Below, one piece after another: positions 11,801-24,375 of a stretch of DNA of 64,000 bases. Origin of the DNA: Nageia nagi (taxonomy: Eukaryota; Pinophyta); contig JBITNC010000001.1 of assembly GCA_050084985.1 (NCBI GenBank), forward strand, positions 150,908,001-150,972,000, in the 5' to 3' direction. The first letter of the stretch is position 1. The number at the start of each line of letters is the position of its first letter. Both the position numbers and the translations under genes were made by a program. Under the pieces are notes generated by a model. It was not told the DNA's origin. It made no database searches and saw nothing but the letters and a program-made list of their open reading frames with translations.

Positions 11801-14800
11801 TTTCGACGGATCTGAGATTGAAAGCAAGGCCTTAAGGTAATCATCATAGTCTTACATAATTCCCTAAATCCTAGAACTTTAGTGAGTGGATAGAGTGCTT
11901 GCTCCCCTCAATCCAAAATCTACCTCTCCTGCATCTTCTTGAGTTAACCCTGGTATCCCTTAGGGTTGTAGCATTCAAGGTCCACAAGAAGCATGTTTTG
12001 CAGATTCTAGTGTAATGATCCATACTGCTTCAAGCTCAACATTCAGCTTGTTCTTATTCAATTCTAGTGGTCTGGTTTGTACTAGACTGATTTGTCCAAT
12101 TGAGGTGAGATATATGGAAAAATTTGTGAATGGATAAGTGACAATAATGAAAAAAACTCTCAACTCATGAGACACTTTCACCTTTCTGATTACTTTTTCT
12201 CTTGAGTGTGGATTGCTTGCAAGGCAATAACTAGAGATAGACATGGAAACCAAGTGAGAATCACTAACCACAACATCTTCATTGTAATGTCCCAAAATAT
12301 TTTAATTTATGTTTTATTGCGTTTGTGTGCCTCTACGGGGTGGGTTAGAGTGTTTTGAGAAGTTATATTGTTAGTATAAGTATTTAGGGAGTTGGTTATG
12401 TATTTAGAATAGTTTTGGGACAAGAAAAGAAGTATTAATTACTGTCACTAACTTAGTACACGTTTTTGGCTTTTAACTTGATGGTTGAAATGATAAGGCA
12501 GTATTAAATGTCTCTAGTATTTGTAACTACCATTTTGGCAAGAGTAATTGTTATGAAATCAAAGTCTAAGTTATTATTTAATGCTTTTGTAACTGCCATA
12601 GGAAAGGATTTGTAACTGTTGTGAGGCAGACTTTTCTAACTGTCAAAAAACTTAAATTAAGAGTTCCATGACTATTTGAGAGGAAGAGTTAGTCATTTGG
12701 AGGCGGGTAAATTTGGAGAATTTGGAATTTGGAAGAGCTTTGCTCTTAAGGACTCTTGCATTCTGCTGGAGTTTTGGGGGTTTCCATTGGAGATCAATTC
12801 AATGGAGGCTTTTAGGATGAAATCCTAGAGCTATCTGCCCAATTGGATCTGACCAATCCACATTAGGGTTGGTGATTTTGGGCTTGGTTTGAGGAGCATC
12901 ATTGAAGCTGAAGTGTAGATCTACCTATTGGGGGGCAAGTTAAAAGTTTCTGAGCAGAGATCGAACCTTCAAAGGCTATTGGAGTAAAACATCAGCCTTG
13001 AGAGGATTGTTTTGTAAGTTATAAAGGCCAAAACTATTTACTTTTGCCATGTTCATGCTTAGCTTTGGTGAAGACAATCCACTATTGGAACAATTTTGGG
13101 CATATCAGCCTTTGTTCAGCAGGATAGAGGCCTGAGGTGTTATTTGCTGAGTTAATCGACTGAGGACAACTCTGAGAAATCTGTTCAGCAGTCGCCTAGC
13201 TTGGAGACAATAATACAACTTTTCGTCCAATTCTTGTGGGGTTTGTTTTGAGTTCTGAAGGTGTTACAGCTGTCTGAACAGCTCTTCGAGGTGTGTTTAG
13301 TGATCTGTAGTTGTCTTGCTTACATACAATTGCAATGCATTGTCTCTGTTACCTATAATCTACTGTAGTTGAAAGCTTTCTTTATTGAAAAGACAAAATA
13401 TAAAAGAAATCAGATTTTGCCTTGTGGAATTATTATTGTTTTGTGTGCATTTGTATTTGGTGTGTTTCATTCATCTGCCTGTTGTCCATCTTATTTTTGG
13501 CCATCTGAAAGTTCTATTGAGCAACTACTAAACATATGGCTGTGAACTATTTGGACCTCAGGAATTTCAAATCTGATCTGAAAGCCTTGATGGAAGTAGT
13601 CTTAGTAGCTATGTATTACATACAATATATTACACCACTATTATGTTAAAGGAGGTCATTTGAGCCACTGGGATTATTCGTAATACCACTATCATTCTCA
13701 CTAAAGACCAAGCAATACATTGGTCTTTTCTCCACTGACAACTGCACCAGCAGCTTCTGCCAACATACATAGACATACACTTACATCTATAGCTGAGTAT
13801 TCAAGCAACTCTGGAGTAGGGAGATATTCATATATTAAATTGAACACCAAGAAGGTGACACCATCTTTGCAAGAAATTTTGCTGATATGTTCCTCTGCTT
13901 GACCTGTCTAGCAAATAATCAAGAGCATTGCTGCAATGACATAAAGATTAAGAGCTAAGAGGCATCCATGTCAAATAATTACTGTAAGTGTATAGAGTTG
14001 CAATGATTACTATTCACACAAACCCTTTCAGCTGAATGAGAAAAGAGTATCTTTACTACCCTATAGATTGACCCAAAGCCCAGCCAACCCAGCATTTGAA
14101 GGATATACGTTTTTCTTTATCCTATCATAAACAATATCAACATCAATTTGTCCATTCCATGCCTTCCCAAGTTGTCATAAATGTACCCTTAATAATAAAG
14201 AAATTTACTTGCTCCATCAATTGTTGCACTTCTTCACATATCAACAGTATTTGAGGCTACCTAGCATCACTACAAGTCATGTACAAGCGATGTGATAGTA
14301 TGAGTATGATGCAGCAGTGCAATAATGCATATCCGTTTAGAACAAGACCTAGGGTGGTTGGTTGTGTGATCTACTTAAGAAATTATTATGAAAATAGAAT
14401 ATTTCTATAAATTAATCTTTATGTAATTGTGGTGTATATCAAATTTTGGATTGTTGTCATGAATGTTATGTTTCTATACGGTGTATATATAAAGGCATCA
14501 GTAAGAGGTAAGAATGTGGCAATCAAAAGGCAGCAGCATATCATAATGACATCATTCAAACAATAGTTCTCAAATAAGTTGAGTAATTATTTGACACCAC
14601 TTTGTGGATGCCTTGTATTCACTGCACTATTTTGAAGATAGAAAACTATAAGTTCTATTGATTACTGAAACCAACCCGCTGAAGAGGGATGAGGATGTGG
14701 AACTGTCTTCAGATTCAACTTCTTGACAGTCTCTACAGTAATAAAATCTTCCACTCTCTCAATCAATCATTTTCTAGATCTCATGCCTTGTACCACTATG

Positions 14801-16960
14801 GTACTTTAAGATCTTTAACTCCTTTTCTACCCAGGATCAAAAAAAGTCTGAATCAAGTAGTGTTCAAGCTTCCAGATCCAACCATTGAACACACATCCAT
14901 CTAAAGCACCTTCAAATGTTGGAATATTTAAGTTGATCTGAAGCTCAAAAGAATTGCAGGTCCATTCTGTATCCAAACTGGATGATGATCTGATTGCAGG
15001 AGGTAGGCCGACAACCGAACAATGGATATAAGCAAATTGATGCATCATCTCTCTCCCCTATTGTTCTAGCATCCTGTCAACTACTACAGTAATGTCCTCT
15101 CCGATGTTGATGTGTCAGTTGCCATCCACATAATTTGGAAGAAGGACAGGCATAGGAAGGTATTCAGACAGGTCTGTATGAGAACTTCTAATTTCCTGTA
15201 CTCTGATCTTGTTTGATAGGACATGTGGCCAAGAGCATGACTCTGAAACCAATGATCCAGACCATATGAAATTTAGTGAACATTAAATGAAGAAGCAAAC
15301 ACACAAGAATAGAACTGCATGAAATTGGTCTGTATAGTGCATATATATTATAAGTGGATGATTTCATTATACAAATGTGTTAGATTTATATGCATGTGTT
15401 GTACTTCCTACATTAAATATAGATGTGACATCTACCTAGTTTGAGGTAGGTAGATATCTATGAAAAAAAATTGAGTAATTACTACTTAAACACTGTTAGG
15501 TGAAAGTTTGTCCCAAGGTGTAAATACACAAGCGTGAATCATAAATAATTGCTTGGTCACCTCGAAAATAAAAAATAGAAGGTGGCCACAAAAGGGATGC
15601 TGCCCCAAGCCTTATGGGGGGGCAGCGCCAAGCCTCATATTCGGGGCTGCCCCTATAACCTGCTCTGCATCCAATGTGGGATGCATAAGGGGAATTGGCC
15701 CTTGAATCCCATAGTGTGATCACAACATTCCAATGGAAAGTCAACTAGTGCCCACAGTCAATAAAACATAGCCAAAAGTGAATATTTGCTTGGATTAAAT
15801 CACGCTCAATAATTGATTAACTACTTTGGATTTTTTTTATGTTTTCACTATGATACACAACATTACAGATGAGAAGGTTAATAGAACCATGCCTATCTAC
15901 TACACACATTCGTGAGAATTCCATGATGTGAAAAGTCTCATTCTCTGTGAAAAGTCCTCTGGCCTTATTATCAATGACACAAGTATTTCTGCTTCCCAAT
16001 CCATTATAACTCTACATTTTCAAATTTTATCATCTTCCCCTTGATCTTCCACCTGCAGTCCTCAAGAATTGTGACCAAGTTTGGCAAAGGGATAGATGCA
16101 GATGAGCTTTATGACTATCATTGTCCATTTTCATAGCAAAAAATAAAAATAAAAATAAAAACTAAGCAGTACATGTCTGAATAGAACAGCCCTACTAGGG
16201 GAAGTTTCTCTATGACATAAAAGAGCAATAGATCCTCCTTGCCTTGTACGAGGAAAGGAGATTCTTACAGGCCATAACAAGATTGGAATGGGTGTCGAAG
16301 TTCCATTCACACAAAATTACCACCTAAAGAAAGCAATGTCACTGCTTGTCCAAAGTTCTTCCTACAACACAACCAACAAGCTCAGATCTGTTTGAAGACA
16401 AAAATAAATGAAATTTCTACAGTACATGGTTAGTTTTGAAGGCATATTGTCTACTTTATTCACATCTATAATGGAAGAGTCTTAAACATACACAATTATG
16501 GTGTTTAAGTGCTCCAACATACAATAGAACACATACATCCGTATGTATGTGTGAGAGTGAGTTTGAGCATGCATGTGACCTTAGAATCCAAAATGGGTTT
16601 GTGAGGCGAGTAGATGAATGTTCTCATTACTATTTCTCTATAACAAAAATGATAGCATACCCAATATGCCCGTAAAAGCCTTCAATGCTATATATTCCAC
16701 AGTTTTGTGCATCTGCTTCAACTAACAAAATCATTATTTTCAATCAAAGATTACTTCTCAAACCATAGCCACTATTTATTTTTTAAAATTTCATTTTAAT
16801 GCATATTGAAACTCAAAGCCTGTATTTATAAAAAGCATTCCTAAAACAAATACTCTCTTAAAACATGAGGAACAAGAAAATCTAGAACAATCCATAGTCA
16901 GCTTTCAATATACTCCAGACATCAACATTGTTTTACGGCAAATGTTATACAAGGTGCAGC
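8850..16960. other. Gene-poor stretch, probably intron 3 of the anthranilate synthase gene
   Basis: About 8 kb of AT-rich sequence without a credible coding exon on either strand. I searched it by eye for the expected next anthranilate synthase exon (GWVGYFSYDTVRY) and for the conserved C-terminal motifs and found none. Short ORFs have no recognisable domains. Features noted are an oligo(A) run at 11227, a TTTTTA-rich microsatellite near 11540-11580, and a possible LTR remnant beginning at 12283. Confidence 0.5.
12283..13633. repeat. Possible old LTR remnant
   Basis: The segment starts TGTAATGTCCCAAAATAT and could end at ATATATTACA near 13633. Its GT-rich leader-like texture resembles a long plant LTR. 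No target duplication, partner LTR or primer-binding site was found, so the boundaries and identity are weak. Confidence 0.22.
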
Positions 16961-16964
16961 ATAC

Positions 16965-19652
16965 CACAAAAAACAGATGGAAGCTCATCGGGCAACATTG
17001 GTTTCCAGTCCGACATTATAGAAGGAGGCACGGTCATAGGATCTTCAACAAACTCTTCAATCCTAGTTCCTCGATCATGGTCCATTATTGTGACTAAATT
17101 TTCTTTGGCAACAATTTCCATTGTAGGTTGTGATCCAACAATACTAAAACGGCCCTGAAAATTAAAATCCAATATGAGAAGACAAAATTATATGGCATTG
17201 CAAGCTAAGAGGTTTCCTAGAACTTCAAAGAAATGCATTTCAATGAAAAATGAACAGTCAAGAAAAAATCATGGTACTTTAGGAAACTGAATGTACCCTA
17301 CCTGAAATTTCAAAATAATTTGTTATTGGCCTCAAAAGGAGGGTAATATGCAAGACAAAGGCATAAACAGCACATAGTGAAAACCAAAGTACAATTAAAA
17401 AATGTCCCATGCCAGAAGGTATTAAACAAATGCCAAGTCCAAACATTATAGTTTAGGAGTAATCTGAGTAGCTGGCATGCATTTTTTCCAACAAAATATT
17501 CTAAAGTGAGGAAAACTTAATCAAAACATCAATTCATAGGCGTATGAAAATTCATTAAAAGAGGCGTATTCAACTAAATAATATGAAAATTCATCAAATA
17601 AGGAACTACCATTACTGAGATTGGAAGCTTAAAATTGGATGGATATTCATCTGTAAGAGAACTATTTAAACAGCAATCTTAAAGATAGTGCAATTCATGC
17701 AGAGTAATTACATCAGAAATGACATCACATATTTCTCAGTGCACTTTCATGTGACTGCCAGCTACAGATTCCCCTCTTGCTGGCAATGAGAATGGAGGAT
17801 CTTCCAATGATTCCTATGAGACATATGTGCAAAGAAAGCTAAGTAGAACAAAAGAAACATGTTGCAATAAATAAGAGAACACAAACCAGAGAGAAAGTGT
17901 AGATCATGACAACTAAGACATACAACAATTTTAATATAGAGGAAAGCCAAACTAATAACTGTAAACATCCTTAGAAAAAGTCCAATCAAAAGAGAAATAA
18001 CTTGGAATCCAATTGGAGATAGAGCGCATATATAGCTACCTCAGACACTGTGACAAGGATTGAAATAAGGACAATTTCAGTCCATGATTAAAGTTTGAAA
18101 TATGAAATTGCCACCTAGTTGAAACATACAACATTTAACCATCTCTTACCAATAATTTAGCCACATTAGGCTTCTTTTTACCAATATCCTCTATAACCCT
18201 CTGTGCAACTATTTTTCCATTTTTGATCAAGCAATGAAGTTGCAGTGTTTTTAGAGACTAGAGACATAGTGTGACTATTTAATAAAAATACTTTGCTTTC
18301 TTGGAATATTTTATCAAAAACTATGAAAATCACCATTTTTTAATGAGATGCATGAATTATCAATCATCAATGCCTTCGTGAGGTGAATATTTCAAGAATT
18401 AGTTAAGATAGTTTGAGTTTGTTTTTGGATACTTGTTATTATCTCAATTATTATATTAGAAAATATGGTATTGTGCCTCAATTCCTAATCTAATTATTGC
18501 CTTCAATTATTTTTGGTAACTTAATTGATTCGTATAGGTTAGGGATTTAGAAAAGTTAGTTGCAGGTGCATATCTCACTTAATGAAAAGTCCAAATCTGA
18601 GATGCAATAGTCAATAATAAACAATACAACTTGATAACAAGCTAAAGCATATATAACTATAGCAATAATGACAACTATGAGTGTAATATTCTATTCTGCG
18701 CCTGTACAATGTACATGTGCACATACACACATGCATGTGAATGTATACTTTATACTTTTTTATAGATACCTCTCTTTGTTTAGAAAAGCATAAGCATTTA
18801 CTTGCAGTATTGTACTATATAAAAAAAAAGCATACATGCCAACATTGCCAGCTTTCCTATGAAGTGAAAATAGCCTTTGTAGAGTGCTAGACAAAATAGT
18901 ATATCAAATGTTAGTTTTCAGACAATAATTTTGATCTCGTGGAACCACAAGCAAGTAATAAAACATACGTAAAATAATAAAATGTTATTACAAATCCACT
19001 GAAATTATAAATTATAGCAGATGTTGTATCAGAGAAGTGTATTACCACATTCGTGGTCACAAGGCCTTGCTCAACAGATTCATATAAGAAACTAGGAGCC
19101 TCCCTATCGTCTTCATTCACTAAGCATCGATAGGCAAGCACTGGCGTCAAGTGATCCGCAAATATGCAGCGATAAAATGGTATCAAGTTTCCCTTCTTTG
19201 ACATCTCCACAAACTTCATAAGATCTGATCAACCACATTCCTATTACTTAAAGTTGAATACAAGACATTGACATTTATAATCTAGAGTAGATAATAAGAT
19301 ATAAGCAAAAGCCAACATAGGATGTCAACTGTTCACATAATAAAGGAAATCCACAATTAATAGCCTCATCAGCTTCTAAATTTTAAGGAACAAATCCAAA
19401 AATATTTGTACCTGAAGGAGGATCTGTAACTCTGAGGGAAGCGTTGGCTGCCACGACAGGACGAGCAAGTGCAGAGGGTTTAAACCATAGGAACTGACAT
19501 TGATTAGATTTCGAGTTCCTGTCTGTAGGGAAAGTGCGACATTGTAGAACAGTTTTGGATTCATTGTTTCTTATCTTGTGGCCACATGCAAATTTATTGG
19601 ATGGAAGGTGCGAGTAACATCCAGCAAACAAGGGCAACGATAGACATTCCAT
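16965..19652 (-). CDS. ASA1: Anthranilate synthase alpha subunit, exons 1-3 (gene continues left of the window or beyond a long intron)
   Basis: Anthranilate synthase converts chorismate and glutamine-derived ammonia to anthranilate, the first step of plastid tryptophan synthesis. Exon 1 (19652-19412) starts MECLSLPLFAGCYSH and is Ser/Asn-rich with few acidic residues, as expected of a transit peptide. Exon 2 (19224-19046) encodes FVEMSKKGNLIPFYRCIF and HLTPVLAYRCLVNEDDREAP, followed by SFLYESVE. Exon 3 (17154-16965) encodes GRFSIVGSQPTMEIVAKE and ELPSVFCG. These are the N-terminal hallmarks of plant alpha subunits, including the LxxYRxxxxDxxTPV region tied to tryptophan feedback. Splice sites are CAG/GTACAA, AG/ATCTT, GTG/GTAATA, TTCAG/GGC and G/GTATGC, with matching phases 1, 0 and 1. 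No stops interrupt it. The catalytic chorismate-binding half is not in the window, so function cannot be confirmed. Confidence 0.93.
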
Positions 19653-20240
19653 GTCAATAAGTTCCTGTTAAAATGATCTCCCATTTTATTAAAACAAATA
19701 TTCATAAACTCGGGAAACAAAACCATATTCTATACATAAACACCAATCCCTTTCACTAAACATACCACCACAAAAATAAGAATCGACATACATGCATAGG
19801 AAATGAAAGCAAAATCAAACATGAAAAACATAGCAAGTTGCAGCTTCAAAGCAAGAACTAAGAGACTAAATTTGAATCTTACTGATTTTCCAAAATTGAA
19901 GAGTAAAAAAAAATGATTTGTGTGCTGCTCTACTGGGTAAAGGGTTTTTCGCACAGGAATTTGAAATCTGTCCTTTTATGGCTGAAGCATGGTATTGCTT
20001 ATTTAGGTGCTTTCGGTTTTTACGAGATTTAGAATCCAGGCAAATCTAGGTCATTAAAAGGCCTGAATCTGTGGATATTGACTGTATTTCTTATTTAAAA
20101 AAAAAAAAAAACAGATTTTGTTGGTTTGTAAGTGTTCGGATTCTCTCTTTCAAAAAAAATTCAATGAGATAATAGTTTTTTTAGAAGGGTAGCCCAAGTC
20201 ATAAAAAAAAACCTACCTATTTAACAATGTATCTTGTGAT
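19653..20240 (-). promoter_or_regulatory. Presumed 5' UTR and promoter region of the anthranilate synthase gene
   Basis: The minus strand upstream of the ATG at 19652 has no conflicting ORF of interest and is AT-rich with A/T runs near 20097 and 20200. I could not assign a TATA box or start site with confidence. A fresh 155-bp tandem duplication begins about 590 bp upstream of the ATG. Confidence 0.35.
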
Positions 20241-20244
20241 AAAA

Positions 20245-20554
20245 GACCAAGGCATGCCAAACAAAGCATAAATAGAGATGGTATTGATTTAGAGTGTTCA
20301 CTTTTAAGTTGATTTGGATTTTTTTATTATGGTAAAAAAAAATTAGGGATATTTTCTTATTTCGGATCAAATGTTATATATAACATTTATTTCAAAATAG
20401 ACCAAGGCATGCCAAACAAAGCATAAATAGAGATGGTATTGATTTAGAGTGTTCACTTTTAAGTTGATTTGGATTTTTTTATTATGGTAAAAAAAAATTA
20501 GGGATATTTTCTTATTTCGGATCAAATGTTATATATAACATTTATTTCAAAATA
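20245..20554. repeat. 155-bp tandem duplication, apparently identical copies
   Basis: Units 20245-20399 and 20400-20554 each begin GACCAAGGCATGCCAAACAA and end TATTTCAAAATA. I see no differences between them, including the A-run and TATATATAA stretch, so the duplication is very recent. It lies upstream of the anthranilate synthase gene. Confidence 0.93.
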
Positions 20555-20601
20555 GAAATGAAGTAATTTATCAAATAATCATTCATAAAAATATTAATCG
20601 T

Positions 20602-22128
20602 TCATAAAAAAATTACATTTATCAAATAATTTACTTTCTAAATCAAATAATTATTAACACATAACTTCTTTATTTCAAAATAGAAATTACATAAAATATA
20701 TAGACATTTCAAGAACTAAAGATTCATATCAGATTGTTCATCAATATTAAATAAATTAGAGAAATATCAAAAACATTCCATGGAAGATCTTTCAAATATA
20801 ACCATCATTACATGGTTAAAAGGTAAAAATCTTTAACATCAATAAATGTTCTTTAGCTATAACAGGGTGGAGTAGAGAGCCAAAATGTCACATGTGAGTT
20901 TGTACATTAAACATCGACTTCAATATTTAAAAAAATGAATAGATTTTCTTATTTCTTATTTTTAATAATGTATAAAATGGAGCTCTGGATCAAAAGTTAT
21001 GGCTTCTACAACTTACCTATTTTTATAAGGATTGTAGCTACGTTTTTCAAGGGGAGATAATTGTACAAAATGTAATGGACGTTCATTATTATCTTCTAAT
21101 TACCACTTGCAAGTTCGTCATCCATTCATATGGTTTGACCTCTTTTTGATGTCAACTCATCATTTGTTGGCATCCATTTGGCATCATGGCCAAATCAAAA
21201 TTGCACTTATTAGGGCAATTTTCAATTATGAAGGAGTTTTTATCATAACTTCTTCCTTAGACCATCGTTTAGCATTCCATCTATTTTGTTGGCTTAATTG
21301 TTTTAAGAGCTTTATAACAAATGGTTGCATGGCATAGTTTACCTCTTTATGCTCTATGTGACCATCATTCTTTTACAATGGGTCTCTTTCATTAATTAGT
21401 GATATTTTCATAAGGTTGTATCTTTCTCATCCAAAGTCTAATTTCGAATCCATTTGAAGCATTAGTATCCAAATATTGAGCTCTTCCTTTTGCCATAATT
21501 CAATTATAAAAAAATTTTGTTCCCTGGTTTCAAGTTTAGGGACTCTCTTTGCATCCTTTGGTAGATGGGCTTCTTTTTCGAGATACTTGTTCTTCATGTT
21601 ATTTTGATGATTCCATGCTTCAAAGATTCTTGCAGTGATCTATTGGTTCTTAGAGGAATCAAATTATTTATTGGGATTATTTTTGCAAATATCACCATTA
21701 TTCATTGGACATTGTATAGCATATGCATTGGGCACTCCATCACTTGGAGTTAGAGTTTCTTTCTACCATTGCCCATCATTCATAAAAAAATTACATTTAT
21801 CAAATAATTTACCTTCTAAATCAAATAACTATTAACACATAACTTCTTTATTTCAAAATAGAAAACACATAAAATATATAAACATTTCAAGAACTAAAGA
21901 TTCATATCAGATTGTTCAACAATATTAAATAAATTAGAGAAATAACAAGAACACTCCCTGGAAGATCCTTCAAATCTCACCATCGTTACATGGTAAAAAA
22001 GTAAAAATCTTTAACATCGATAAATGTTCTTTAGCCGTAACGAGGGTGGAGTGGAGAGCCAAAATATCGCATGTGAGTCTGTACATTAAACATCGACTTC
22101 AATATTTTTATAAATGAATAGATTAATG
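20602..22128. repeat. Pair of ~345-bp direct repeats about 1.18 kb apart
   Basis: The segments 20602-20945 and 21779-22128 share TCATAAAAAAATTACATTTA at the start and ACATTAAACATCGACTTCAA near the end, with scattered substitutions and a few indels. The DNA between them (20950-21778) has no recognisable coding domain. They could be an old segmental duplication or the ends of an unrecognised element; TG...CA termini were not found. Confidence 0.75.
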
Positions 22129-22595
22129 TTAAATTACTTGAGCTATTGATATAAACTTTCATTAAAAACATGTTAACCATACAAGTGTAGACCCAAAATA
22201 ATGCAATTAATTGTTTAAGGGGATTAATTAATGCATTATTGGTCTACTTTATTCTATTGACATATATCAGAAATATGACAATGATATTTAGTTGGCATAC
22301 ATGTTCATTTTATCCCGATTGAATATTCAATCAATCAATGATATCATACATCAATAACACACATGCATTTAGACATTAATATGTCATTAATGACCTAATT
22401 AAAGCACGTCATTGATGGTATGGAATAGGAGAAACTAGAAGTGCAACAAGAAATATAAGATACTTGAATAATCAAGTAATCATATAATGAATATGCAATA
22501 ATAATAAGAAATGATATTCATTTAATTACAGACTTGATATTCGCAAGGGTTTCCCTTTGGTCTTATCATGGCTCTTGTAATATCTTATAACCTGG

Positions 22596-23546
22596 TGTTA
22601 ACACATAAAAAATGATTTTATGCTTTTAAATCAATGAATTAATGAAATATGCTTGGCTTAACTATATGTATTGAATGAATTAAAGTGATAATATCAATGT
22701 TTGGCTTGAATATGAATATTGCATGGGTTATCTTGAATATTGCATGGTTTATCTTGAGTATTGCATGAATTACCTTGTTTATTGATGTATTTATCTTAAA
22801 TCTTGTGAATTAACCTTATTTATGTGGATGCACGCCGACCTATGGGCGGTATTACCTATATCTATATAAATAAGGGATCTAATAGTAAGTCCACAACAAC
22901 AAGGATACACATGATCCCGCGTATGGTCTTGTAAGTGGCTACCCCTTAAGGTATCTCTTGGTACCGCCTACAAGGCTGTGGTTTGTGTGCTTCCTTTCGC
23001 GAGCTATCCTGACATCTACGATCTATTCTGATATCACACTGCTATTTGAGACATCGGTATTAAAGCTCTGGACTTGATTGAGAGATCAAAAATCATCAAA
23101 AGAAGGCCGCCGACGCTCCCTTATGAACCAGGAACACCGTCGGTGCTCTATTATCTCTGAAACGGACCGCCCGCGGTCCTCTTTTTGCATCTTCACAGGT
23201 GACTACGTTTTTGAGAGGCAGTTCATCATCAGCACATCGCCAACATCTTCATCTTTCGTTGTCAGGTACGTTCCGTGAGGTAAGTATACAAACCACAGTC
23301 TTGTTTGATTACATTTCTGAATTGGTTATTTTGTTTATTGTTATCTAGAATAAATTGCTATCTTTAGTTCAAATACAAATATATTGGGTTTGTAGATATT
23401 TATCTATTTATTTATTTGCATGTTCAATTTTATTTGTAAACATTTGTGAGAATAAATTGCTATCCGTAGCTAGAATACAGATAATATTGAGTTTGTAGAT
23501 AATTGCTTATTTATTTATTTGCACTCTCAATTTTTATTTGTAAACA
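22596..23546 (+). repeat. 5' LTR of the gag-only element
   Basis: This 951-bp LTR has TG...CA ends. It contains CTATATAAATAAGGG at about 22864, a plausible TATA box, and several short GC-rich palindromes, including GGACCGCCCGCGGTCC at 23164-23179. A 66-codon ORF at 23078 lies entirely inside it and recurs in the 3' LTR; I do not regard it as a gene. Confidence 0.95.
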
Positions 23547-23548
23547 TT

Positions 23549-23566
23549 TGGTGAACCCGACGTGAA
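23549..23566 (+). promoter_or_regulatory. Primer-binding site of the gag-only element
   Basis: TGGTGAACCCGACGTGAA begins two bases after the LTR. The TGG pairs with a tRNA CCA end, and the following bases resemble the complement of an acceptor stem and T arm. The tRNA species was not assigned. Confidence 0.7.
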
Positions 23567-23568
23567 AC

Positions 23569-24375
23569 ATGCTTTCTGATTCAACAATGGGTAGAGATAT
23601 AAATGAATTGTCAGATTATCCTTCATTAGTTCAATCATCGCCTGAACAAAATAAAAGAAAAAGAAAAACATGGAAAGGAATAGAGCCAACTAGGAAAAGT
23701 GCTAGAATAAATAGAGAAAGTGCTCCTAGGATTATCAAAGATAAACTGCCAGATGAGGAATCCTATCATGGTGATTCCGAAGATAATGATAGCTTGGATA
23801 ATGAAACCCTTGAAGTAGGAATCTTAGAAAATCTAGTTCTACCTTTGGAAAATAAATCACAATTGGTCCTTTATCGTTGGGTAAAATCTAACAATTCAAA
23901 CCTCACTGAAGATAAACTAAGGTTGATACAAAAATTCATAGAACATTTTGGGGCATTCTACAAGTTCTCTGAAGATCCTACCATAGTTTATTCATTGCAT
24001 AAAATCTATGAATTTTTAACAGTGAACGATTTCAGTTTTTCCTTTAGAACATTTCTGGATGAACCAATCTTTTTTTCAAGCATCATAATCGATCATAATA
24101 GAACCGCTCGCGATCTAAATCTTATAGAAATGGACCGCCCGCGGCCTATTTCTACCATGGAAAGTCATATCAACTTTTGTATGCTCCATCATGATCAAAA
24201 CTCTTTTGCCCCTGAGATAGTTAAACAAAATATTTGTGAACCCTCTTCATCATCTTTGGCATTTGCATATCATAAACCAATAACATTAGAAGAAGAAGAT
24301 GATGAAATAATTGAGTTCGATGATGAGTCTGATAGTGAGTTAGAAATAGAATTTGAAATAGACCCTGTTGCATAA
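23569..24375 (+). CDS. ORF1 of the gag-only element, unknown function
   Basis: A 268-codon reading frame starting 20 bp after the primer-binding site. The N-terminal part is basic (NKRKRKTWKGIEPTRKSARI), resembling a nuclear or nucleic-acid binding segment. The middle is amphipathic, and the C terminus is strongly acidic (EEEDDEIIEFDDESDSELE). No domain is recognised. It ends in TAA at 24373, but the same frame stays open to 25806, so ORF1 and gag may be one polyprotein split by a single stop or joined by readthrough. A GC-rich palindrome (24132-24147) is embedded in the coding sequence as codons for DRPRP. An ORF1 of unknown role before gag is known in Ogre elements. Confidence 0.65.
   Translation: MLSDSTMGRDINELSDYPSLVQSSPEQNKRKRKTWKGIEPTRKSARINRESAPRIIKDKLPDEESYHGDSEDNDSLDNETLEVGILENLVLPLENKSQLVLYRWVKSNNSNLTEDKLRLIQKFIEHFGAFYKFSEDPTIVYSLHKIYEFLTVNDFSFSFRTFLDEPIFFSSIIIDHNRTARDLNLIEMDRPRPISTMESHINFCMLHHDQNSFAPEIVKQNICEPSSSSLAFAYHKPITLEEEDDEIIEFDDESDSELEIEFEIDPVA

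Noticed and set aside
9421-16000. Several 60-106-codon ORFs in the 8.8-16 kb stretch
   Set aside because: They overlap stops in AT-rich DNA, have no recognisable motifs and no consistent splice context.
23078-23278. A 66-codon Arg/Ser-rich ORF that occurs identically at 28868-29068
   Set aside because: Both copies lie inside the LTRs of one young element, so the identity reflects LTR identity. There is no sign of selection or a domain.
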